NCBI GenBank assembly: GCA_038133505.1
Contig: JAYPTI010000184.1
Span: forward strand, 1-5,370
Origin: JAYQUR01 sp038133505
GTDB taxonomy: Bacteria; Pseudomonadota; Alphaproteobacteria; MPNO01; UBA830
Reading direction: 5' to 3'
Length of the DNA stretch: 5,370 nt
The notes under the pieces were generated by a model. That model worked only from the letters and a program-made list of their open reading frames with translations, was not told where the DNA came from and ran no database searches. Shown piece after piece: positions 1 through 4,787 of this stretch (positions are counted from its first letter, which is position 1; every line of letters starts with the position of its first letter). Position numbers and translations under genes: made by a program.

Positions 1-90
1 ATCATGAACTGCACCAAGGCATGCCCGAAGGGCCTCAACCCCGCCAAGGCGATCGCCGAGATCAAGCAGGCGATGGTGGCGCGGCGGTAA
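1..90 (+). CDS. sdhB: Succinate dehydrogenase iron-sulfur subunit, C-terminal end (partial)
   Basis: The first 30 codons, read from base 1, encode IMNCTKACPKGLNPAKAIAE followed by IKQAMVARR and TAA. This is the characteristic C-terminus of SdhB, the iron-sulfur subunit of respiratory complex II, which passes electrons from the FAD of SdhA to quinone at the inner membrane. By alignment with the E. coli protein from memory, the first visible cysteine (codon 4) matches a [3Fe-4S] ligand and the second (codon 8) the last [4Fe-4S] ligand; PKGLNP is the conserved stretch after them. The 5' part lies outside the window. The gene is probably the last of an sdhCDAB operon, because a strong hairpin terminator begins about 20 nt after the stop. 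Little else could have this tail; fumarate reductase FrdB is the nearest alternative and fits less well. Confidence 0.93.
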   Translation: MMNCTKACPKGLNPAKAIAEIKQAMVARR

Positions 91-111
91 CGTTCGCCCG
101 AGCTATTCGGA

Positions 112-136
112 AAAGGGGCCCCGTCGGGGCCCCTTT
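112..136 (+). terminator. Intrinsic terminator after sdhB, possibly bidirectional
   Basis: A perfect 11-bp inverted repeat, AAAGGGGCCCC / GGGGCCCCTTT, closes on a 3-nt loop (GTC) 21 nt downstream of the sdhB stop. On the plus strand the T-tract is only TTT before GCATTT. On the minus strand the stem runs into TTTT, so it may also stop transcripts coming from gsp on the other side. The stem is very G/C rich. The position, between two convergent genes, supports a terminator role. Confidence 0.85.
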
Positions 137-180
137 GCATTTGAGGATGTGGGCAATTCTCGTGTTGTCGCACCCCGTCC

Positions 181-266
181 TTATTCCCTCGGCCTTGTGC
201 CGAGGGTCCATGGCTGATACAGGCGCGGCGGAAGGATGGACCCTCGGGACAAGCCCGAGGGAATAA
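181..266. repeat. Inverted pair of REP-like palindromic repeats
   Basis: Two 31-nt units, 181-211 and 236-266, are inverted copies of each other separated by 24 nt. Each unit is itself a hairpin with an 8-bp stem and a 5-nt loop: CCCTCGGC-CTTGT-GCCGAGGG (186-206) and CCCTCGGG-ACAAG-CCCGAGGG (241-261). The flanks TTATT and TCCAT are shared. The units differ at two positions only, and these two pair with each other at the loop-closing base pair. A pair of inverted palindromic units in an intergenic region is the layout of REP/BIME elements, and GC-rich units of this kind are frequent in alphaproteobacterial genomes (general knowledge; copy number here is unknown). The pair lies between convergent sdhB and gsp, and could also act as a transcript-end or RNA-stability structure for gsp. 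Confidence 0.8.
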
Positions 267-291
267 CAATCGATAAAAGCGTTATGTGCCG

Positions 292-2253
292 TTAGCCGTC
301 CGCTTCGGGAACGATTTCCCTATCCGGCACGATCCGGAGCGCGTGGATGTCGCTGCCGACGCCGATGATCGGCGTCGGGTCGGCGCGGACGACGGCGCCG
401 GAGTAGGCGCCTCCGACGGAGACGGCGCCGATCTGGACGTGGAGGCCGTCGAGCACGGGGAGCGGGAACAGCTCCTGGTAGATAGTGTCGCGGCTGTCGA
501 ACTTGCCGGCGGTCTCGGCGACGAGGCCCTCCCGGGCGTCGTGGATGCGGATGTTCGAGCCCCAGCGGCCGACGATCGGCTTGGCGACGTAGCCGTTCTT
601 CTTCAGCTCGTCGGTCAGCTCGTTGCGCGTGTCCAGCAGGTACGGGTAGGTCGGGAACATCATCTTGAGGACGGGCAGGATCGCCTTGTTCGACGGGATC
701 AGCGTCCACAGCGGCTCGAACACCATCACGTCGGGGTGCAGCAGCACGTCGACGAGGCGCGGCTTCGTCGTCCGGCGGTCGATGGTGCGGTGGAGCCGCA
801 GGTTCTCCTCGTCGTCCTCGATCTGGTCGCGGATGTCGTCGAGCGCGGTTTCCCAAGCCCAGGTCTTCCACACCCAGTCGATGCGCTCGCCGTCCGAATC
901 CGTGACGCGGCCGTCCGCGTCCCACGCGAGGCTGTCGAGCCCGATGACCGGCTTGCAGCGGAGGCCCGCGCGCTCGGCCGCTTCCATCATGTAGAGCGCG
1001 TGATAGGTCTCTTCCGGGTCGTCGTCCTGCAGGATGTGGAGGACGCCCTCGACGCCGCTTTCCTTCCACGCATCGACGAGGTCGGCGAACACGTCCTGGC
1101 CGGGACTGCGCCAGTCGTCGACGCCGAAATGCGCCGCCCACTTGTCCTGGATCTTGCCGCACTCGATGTGGCACGACGCGGAATCGCAGTTGTACTCGTA
1201 GACCCTCAATCCCCTCGAAGACAGGCTGAAGTCGAACCGGCCGGTGATCATCTCGTTGCGCCGGTTGTCCCAGGACTGGTGGATCCGCGGATAGAGCGCC
1301 GGCGGGATGTTGAAGGTCGACAGCAGCGCGTCGTCCTGCAGNNNNNNNNNNATCATGTAGAGCGCGTGATAGGTCTCTTCCGGGTCGTCGTCCTGCAGCA
1401 CGTAGTTGGTCGCGTGCATGAACATCCGGTGCAGCTCGTTCGTCGCGCGCTTGATCTCGCGGAACGCGGTCTCGCTGATCTGGAAGTAGCGCAGCCGCGT
1501 CTCGGGCGTCTCGGCGAGGCGGCAGCCTTCCAGCGCGGTGACGTAGGCGGCCTCGTCCGGGTTGGCGATGTTGAGCCAGGTCTCTTCCTCGTGCGGGCCG
1601 CCCTTGGCCTCGAGCGAGCGGATGTCGAACAGCAGGCGGTCGACCTCCTCGATCTTCTCGGCGTGCTCCGCGTCTTCGGTCTGGATCACCCAGCCGAGGA
1701 TCGAGGCGTCGGCGTAGGAGCATTCGATCCAGTAGCCGCCGTCGGGCGCGACCGCGGCGTGCAGCTCGCGCGAATACGGCCGGTCCTCCGGCCACAGCGC
1801 GTCCTCGACGTTCTGCTCGATGATGCGCACGCGGTCGGGGAACACCTCGGTGACGATGGCGACGTGGCCGGTGACGTCGAACTCGCCGCCCTCGTTCCAG
1901 ATCAGCAGCGCGCCCGGCTCCGGGTGGCGCTTCGAGCCGTTGCGGAAGGAGTGGAGCGGCAGCGTGCTGTCGTCCCTCACGACGCGCACGGATTGCAGCC
2001 GGAAGATGTCGTAGGCCATCGCGATGTCGTCGAAGATGTAGCCGTGGTTCAGGTACATCCAGCGCCGCGCCAGCTCGACGCACTGCCACTTGTGACCGGT
2101 GAAGACGCCGTCGACATGGGCGCGGTAGGCCTGCCGGTTGGGCAGCTCGACCGGATCGGCGGTGTCGTAGTCGGAGGAATAGACCGGAACGTCGCCCGGA
2201 CCGTAGCCGAGCACCGTGCCGAACGGCGCGCGTTCGGGAGCAGAATCCGTCAT
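292..2253 (-). CDS. gsp: Bifunctional glutathionylspermidine amidase/synthetase (interrupted by an assembly gap)
   Basis: Cytoplasmic enzyme that joins glutathione to spermidine using ATP, and hydrolyses the product with its other domain. Residues about 1-195 form a CHAP (cysteine/histidine-dependent) amidase domain: APFGTVLGY, YSSDY, then GHKWQCVELARRW with the catalytic Cys58, GH at His130 and EQN at Glu146. These line up one residue off the E. coli Cys59/His131/Glu147 triad. The C-terminal two-thirds are the ATP-grasp-like synthetase: MITGRFDF, VYEYNCDSASCH, WVWKTWAWE, FEPLWTLIPSNKAILP and AKPIVGRWGSNI. I chose the ATG at 2253 because MTDSAPERAPFG aligns with the E. coli N-terminus; a TTG at 2274 would add only seven residues. 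No clear Shine-Dalgarno is visible. As written the ORF is 653 aa and contains a 10-N gap plus a duplicated DPEETYHALYM segment. Removing these 57 bp leaves 634 aa, close to E. coli's 619. It is transcribed opposite to its neighbours. Confidence 0.93.
   Translation of the reverse strand: MTDSAPERAPFGTVLGYGPGDVPVYSSDYDTADPVELPNRQAYRAHVDGVFTGHKWQCVELARRWMYLNHGYIFDDIAMAYDIFRLQSVRVVRDDSTLPLHSFRNGSKRHPEPGALLIWNEGGEFDVTGHVAIVTEVFPDRVRIIEQNVEDALWPEDRPYSRELHAAVAPDGGYWIECSYADASILGWVIQTEDAEHAEKIEEVDRLLFDIRSLEAKGGPHEEETWLNIANPDEAAYVTALEGCRLAETPETRLRYFQISETAFREIKRATNELHRMFMHATNYVLQDDDPEETYHALYMXXXXLQDDALLSTFNIPPALYPRIHQSWDNRRNEMITGRFDFSLSSRGLRVYEYNCDSASCHIECGKIQDKWAAHFGVDDWRSPGQDVFADLVDAWKESGVEGVLHILQDDDPEETYHALYMMEAAERAGLRCKPVIGLDSLAWDADGRVTDSDGERIDWVWKTWAWETALDDIRDQIEDDEENLRLHRTIDRRTTKPRLVDVLLHPDVMVFEPLWTLIPSNKAILPVLKMMFPTYPYLLDTRNELTDELKKNGYVAKPIVGRWGSNIRIHDAREGLVAETAGKFDSRDTIYQELFPLPVLDGLHVQIGAVSVGGAYSGAVVRADPTPIIGVGSDIHALRIVPDREIVPEADG
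986..1032. repeat. 47-bp direct repeat, native copy inside gsp
   Basis: This 47-bp stretch is identical to 1352-1398, the sequence bordering the 10-N gap. Here it encodes (minus strand) LQDDDPEETYHALYM followed by MEAAERAG, which aligns continuously with the synthetase domain of E. coli Gsp (IMQDKDIEENYHAQFM). This is therefore the genuine location and the other copy is the suspect one. Confidence 0.85.
1342..1398. other. Assembly gap (10 N) plus spurious-looking 47-bp duplicate in gsp
   Basis: Bases 1342-1351 are ten Ns, and 1352-1398 is an exact copy of 986-1032. Read on the minus strand, the protein runs HATNYVLQDD, then a second DPEETYHALYM, four unknown residues, then LQDDALLSTF. The E. 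coli enzyme reads straight through at the matching site (HATDKVLKDDNLLALF). Deleting the 57 bp joins NYVLQDD to ALLSTF in frame. The two sites share the 13-mer CGTCGTCCTGCAG (1020-1032 and 1329-1341), which probably misled contig ends or gap filling. A real 47-bp tandem-like duplication cannot be excluded without the reads. Confidence 0.85.
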
Positions 2254-2356
2254 GACGAGAAGCGAAAACCCCAAGGCGGGCCGGCGTCCGGGACTGCCGG
2301 AGGTCGGGCCGCGTTACGACCAGCGCCCGCCGCCGGATACGGCGGGGACGCGCTTC

Positions 2357-2386
2357 CCTATATGGTCGAACGCGCCCCGCACGCAA
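2357..2386 (-). promoter_or_regulatory. Candidate sigma-70-type promoter for gsp (weak)
   Basis: On the minus strand, TTGCGT (2386-2381) and TATAGG (2362-2357) are separated by 18 bp. They would give a leader of roughly 95 nt before the gsp ATG at 2253. The match is partial and rests only on box similarity and location in the divergent gsp/zapE spacer; alphaproteobacterial promoters are hard to call by eye. Confidence 0.25.
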
Positions 2387-2471
2387 GAAGGCCGTGGAAT
2401 TATTTTGCGGGTAGCGCGCCGCCGCCGCCGGGATCGGGAAGTCGGAATCGGGGCAAATTCGCGAAAATCGC

Positions 2472-2499
2472 TTGATCGCGCGCGCGGTTCCGCTATCCA
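2472..2499 (+). promoter_or_regulatory. Candidate promoter for zapE (weak)
   Basis: TTGATC (2472-2477) and TATCCA (2494-2499) are 16 bp apart, just before the zapE start at 2509. Transcription would begin at or within a few bases of the TTG codon, giving a leaderless or nearly leaderless message, which fits the absence of a Shine-Dalgarno sequence but is unusual with a TTG start. The rest of the 255-nt spacer (2254-2508) shows a short GCC run near 2418-2430, a TTCGCGAA palindrome near 2458 and one GANTC site (2445-2449), but nothing firm. Confidence 0.2.
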
Positions 2500-2508
2500 T
2501 GCCGCGCT

Positions 2509-3678
2509 TTGTCAGACCGTCCCGAAACAGCATCCCCCGGCGCGCCGGAGACCGCAGAGGTCACGGGTCCGCTCGCCGCCTATCGCCGGCGCCAGCGCGA
2601 CGGCCATCTGGAGCACGACCCCGTGCAGGCGCTCGCGGCCGAAAAGCTGCAGTCGCTGTGGCACGCGCTCCGCAACTACGCGCCGTCGGGCAGCGGCACG
2701 GGCGGATGGCGGGCGCGTCTCGGCCTCGCGCACCGCCCCGCCGAGACCGCGCCGCAGGGGCTCTATCTCTACGGGCCGGTCGGGCGCGGCAAGTCGATGC
2801 TGATGGACCTGTTCTTCGAGTCCGTCGAGGGCGATCACAAGCGCCGCGTCCACTTCCACGAATTCATGCTCGACGTGCACCAGACGATGCACGACTGGCG
2901 CAAGAAGGACGGCAAGCTGCAGGACCCGCTGCCGAAAATCGCCGCCGAGATCGCGCGCGACACCTGGCTGCTGTGCTTCGACGAGTTCCAGGTCGACAAC
3001 ATCGCCGATGCGATGATCCTCGGCCGGCTGTTCGAGGCGCTGTTCGACGAGGGCGTGGTCGTGGTCGCGACCAGCAACGCGCATCCCGACAATCTCTACA
3101 AGGGCGGGCTGCAGCGCGACCGCTTCCTGCCGTTCATCGAGATCCTGAAGGGCCGCATCGACATCATGGAGCTCGAGGCGCTGCGCGACTACCGGCGCGA
3201 CCGGTTGGCGGGCCTGAAGGTCTATCACACGCCCTTGGGCCGGGAGGCCGACGCCGCTCTCGACGCCGCGTTCGCCGAGCTGACCGACAACGCCGAGCCC
3301 GAACCGGCGCAGATCGAGGTGCTGGGGCGAATCGTCCCGGTGCCGGCGGCGGCGCGCGGCGTGGCGCGCTTCGCGTTCTCGGATCTCTGCGAAAAACCGC
3401 TGGGCGCGCCCGACTACCTCGCCATCGCGCGCGCCTACCACACGGTCATCCTGTCCGGCGTGCCCGTGATGCCGCAGCGGATGCGCAACGAGGGCAAGCG
3501 CATGGTGACGCTGATCGACGCGCTCTACGAGGCGCACGTGAATCTGGTGATCTCCGCCGAGGCCGATCCCGACGAGCTGTGTCCCGACGGCGACACGGCG
3601 TTCTTCTTCGAACGCACCGCGTCGCGCCTGCTGGAAATGCAGAGCGAGGACTACATCCGGGTCGCCAAGGGCGGTTAG
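2509..3678 (+). CDS. zapE: Cell division protein ZapE (AFG1-like AAA+ ATPase)
   Basis: A 389-aa P-loop ATPase of the ZapE/AFG1 (LACE1) family. In E. coli, ZapE associates with the FtsZ ring and affects its bundling in an ATP-dependent way; the mitochondrial relatives act in inner-membrane protein quality control. Visible features in order: GPLAAYRRR near residue 20, the usual family N-terminus; Walker A GPVGRGKS (89-96); HFHEFMLDVH (115-124); Walker B LLCFDEFQV (154-162); sensor-1 ATSN (187-190) followed by HPDNLYKGGLQRDRFLPFI; and the C-terminal QRMRNEGKRMVTLID and ERTASRLLEMQSEDY blocks. Length is normal. The start is TTG at 2509, since no ATG lies between the in-frame stop at 2473 and the conserved N-terminus; the ATG at 2499 is in another frame. 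There is no obvious Shine-Dalgarno. Its TAG overlaps the stop of the convergent downstream gene. zapE commonly precedes mdh in alphaproteobacteria. Confidence 0.94.
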   Translation: MSDRPETASPGAPETAEVTGPLAAYRRRQRDGHLEHDPVQALAAEKLQSLWHALRNYAPSGSGTGGWRARLGLAHRPAETAPQGLYLYGPVGRGKSMLMDLFFESVEGDHKRRVHFHEFMLDVHQTMHDWRKKDGKLQDPLPKIAAEIARDTWLLCFDEFQVDNIADAMILGRLFEALFDEGVVVVATSNAHPDNLYKGGLQRDRFLPFIEILKGRIDIMELEALRDYRRDRLAGLKVYHTPLGREADAALDAAFAELTDNAEPEPAQIEVLGRIVPVPAAARGVARFAFSDLCEKPLGAPDYLAIARAYHTVILSGVPVMPQRMRNEGKRMVTLIDALYEAHVNLVISAEADPDELCPDGDTAFFFERTASRLLEMQSEDYIRVAKGG

Positions 3679-4561
3679 GAGCGACGGCGGCTCCGGCGCC
3701 GCGCCAGACCGGCGAGCGCCAGCACGAACAGCGGCAGCGCCGCCGCCTCGGGAATCGCCGTGACCTCGAAAGAGAAGTCGCCGGTGGCGAAGNNNNNNNN
3801 NNNNNNNNNNNNNNNNNNNNNNNNNNNNNNNNNNNNNNNNNNNNNNNNNNNNNNNNNNNNNNNNNNNNNNNNNNNNNNNNNNNNNNNNNNNNAGAGAAGT
3901 CGCCGGTGGCGAAGTAGGTGCCGGTCCCGGAGAACGACGGCAGGACGTTGTAGATCATCGTCAGGCCGTATGTGTGGCCGGCGACAAGCGCCCCGGCGGT
4001 CGCGCCTTCCAGCACGTCGATGGTATCGCCGGCCGCCGTGCCCACCGTCAGGGACGCGGGGTTCTGCGCCAGCGCGTCGCTGATCTGCAGGAACAGCGTC
4101 GTGCCGCCCGCCGTGATGTCGAACAGCTCGACGAACAGGCCGAGCAGCGCGCTGTCGCTGCCGCTGCCCGACAGCGACCCGGACAGCGCGAAGGCCGCAT
4201 CCCCGTTCGCCGTGAAACGGAGCGGCAGGCCGCGGCCGATAAAGGCGTCGTTCCGCGCGTCCGTCTGGCCGCCGAAGATCATGGTCACGTCCGCGCCGAT
4301 GGCGACGGACGCGGCGGTCTGCGTCAACGACAGGTTCATCGAGGACTGGCCGCCGGCGGTGGCCGTCAGGTTGACGCCGTCGAACGCGCTGTTTCCGGGG
4401 CTCAGTTCGTCGAAATCCTCGGGCGGCGGCGCGCCCGTTCCCCGTGCATAGACGCCGGTGTCGCCGGCCGACAGGATCGTGATCGGCGCGGCCGACGCCG
4501 TTGCGCACCAGACGAGAAGTGCGGCGAGGGCGGCGGTGAGGGTGTGGCGGGGAAATCGCAT
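3675..4561 (-). CDS. Secreted PEP-CTERM-like protein of unknown function (split by assembly gap)
   Basis: As assembled, the reading frame breaks at the 100-N gap. Collapsing the duplicated 22 bp (removing 3793-3914, 122 bp) gives one uninterrupted 254-aa ORF from ATG 4561 to TAA 3675. The N-terminus (MRFPRHTLTAALAALLVWCA then TASA-APITIL) is a Sec signal peptide with likely cleavage after residue 24. The body is rich in Gly, Ala, Thr and Ser with alternating hydrophobics, suggesting an extracellular beta-type fold; it contains no catalytic motif I recognise. The end (IPEAAALPLFVLALAGLARR then RSRRRS, about 229-254) has the PEP-CTERM layout: a Pro-Glu motif, one transmembrane stretch and an Arg cluster. 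Such tails are recognised and cleaved by exosortases. The third motif residue is Ala rather than Pro, so it is a variant. Surface or exopolysaccharide-linked roles are typical for the class, but the function here is unknown. The upstream extension to 4675 lacks a signal peptide and is less likely. Confidence 0.8.
3771..3792. repeat. 22-bp contig-end overlap, left copy
   Basis: AGAGAAGTCGCCGGTGGCGA followed by AG ends exactly at the first N and recurs exactly at 3893-3914, starting at the first base after the Ns. Both copies encode FATGDFS on the minus strand. Identical sequence abutting both sides of a gap is what an unmerged overlap between two contig ends looks like. Confidence 0.9.
3793..3892. 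other. Assembly gap of exactly 100 N
   Basis: One hundred Ns, a conventional placeholder length for a gap of unknown size. Because the flanks overlap by 22 bp and merging them restores a complete PEP-CTERM-like ORF, the true gap is probably negative and no sequence is missing. Confidence 0.9.
3893..3914. repeat. 22-bp contig-end overlap, right copy
   Basis: Exact second copy of 3771-3792, beginning immediately after the last N. Interpreted as the same genomic bases present at the ends of both contigs, not as a biological repeat. Confidence 0.9.
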
Positions 4562-4595
4562 CTGGGAACTGCTTACCACTGCATGTACTGGCCGC

Positions 4596-4624
4596 AGGAT
4601 AGAAGAACGCTCCGACGGCGGCAA
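4596..4624 (-). promoter_or_regulatory. Candidate sigma-70-type promoter for the PEP-CTERM-like gene
   Basis: On the minus strand TTGCCG (4624-4619) and TATCCT (4601-4596) are separated by 17 bp, the optimal spacing. Each box matches four of six consensus bases. Transcription would start near 4589, giving a leader of about 28 nt before the ATG at 4561. The leader lacks a good Shine-Dalgarno match. Confidence 0.4.
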
Positions 4625-4692
4625 TCTGGCGCCTACCGAAAGCGCCGTTCGCCGCCCGAGGCCCGAAAACCGCAATTATCCGTGTGGAATGC

Positions 4693-4721
4693 TTGCTCTG
4701 ACCCGCCAACGGCGTTAATAA
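4693..4721 (+). promoter_or_regulatory. Candidate promoter for mdh
   Basis: TTGCTC (4693-4698) and TAATAA (4716-4721) are 17 bp apart and point toward mdh, predicting a leader of about 60 nt. The TAATAA box stands out as an A/T island in a GC-rich spacer. A GANTC site (4738-4742) lies in the predicted leader. The rest of the 226-nt spacer (4562-4787) has only short GC-rich inverted repeats such as GGCGC/GCGCC near 4628-4646. Confidence 0.35.
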
Positions 4722-4787
4722 CCCCCCGTTCCGGCCCGAATCCGGCCGGTCAGAGCCTTCTTTTCACAAACAGCCTCGGAAACATCC

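Noticed and set aside
21..266. 81-codon plus-strand frame at the start of the window
   Set aside because: It overlaps the sdhB end in another frame, then runs through the terminator hairpin and the palindromic repeats; it is not a credible gene.
986..1398. Two 47-bp direct repeats as a possible mobile or recombination element
   Set aside because: One copy directly borders Ns and breaks the collinearity of Gsp, so misassembly explains it better than biology.
2445..2449. GANTC sites ahead of zapE (2445-2449) and mdh (4738-4742), possible CcrM-regulated promoters
   Set aside because: The motif is short and also occurs inside coding regions here; two intergenic hits are not more than chance would give.
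286..2475. 729-codon open frame on the plus strand across the gsp region
   Set aside because: It is the antisense shadow of gsp. The high GC content keeps the opposite frame open; the translation is low in complexity (Val, Asp, Arg, Leu) and has no recognisable domain, whereas the minus-strand frame matches Gsp end to end.
2411..2490. GCC run and alternating CG stretch upstream of zapE
   Set aside because: Short low-complexity runs are expected in DNA this GC-rich, and I see no sign of function.
320..2533. 737-codon minus-strand frame overlapping gsp
   Set aside because: It is an Arg-rich frame-shifted reading of gsp and its upstream region, with no domain content.
2512..3537. 341-codon minus-strand frame opposite zapE
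   Set aside because: Antisense shadow with His/Val/Gln/Arg-biased composition and no motif.
2472..3917. 481-codon plus-strand frame overlapping zapE, including an ATG at 2499
   Set aside because: It is an Arg/Ala-rich out-of-frame translation that runs through the N gap; the zapE frame carries all the AAA+ motifs.
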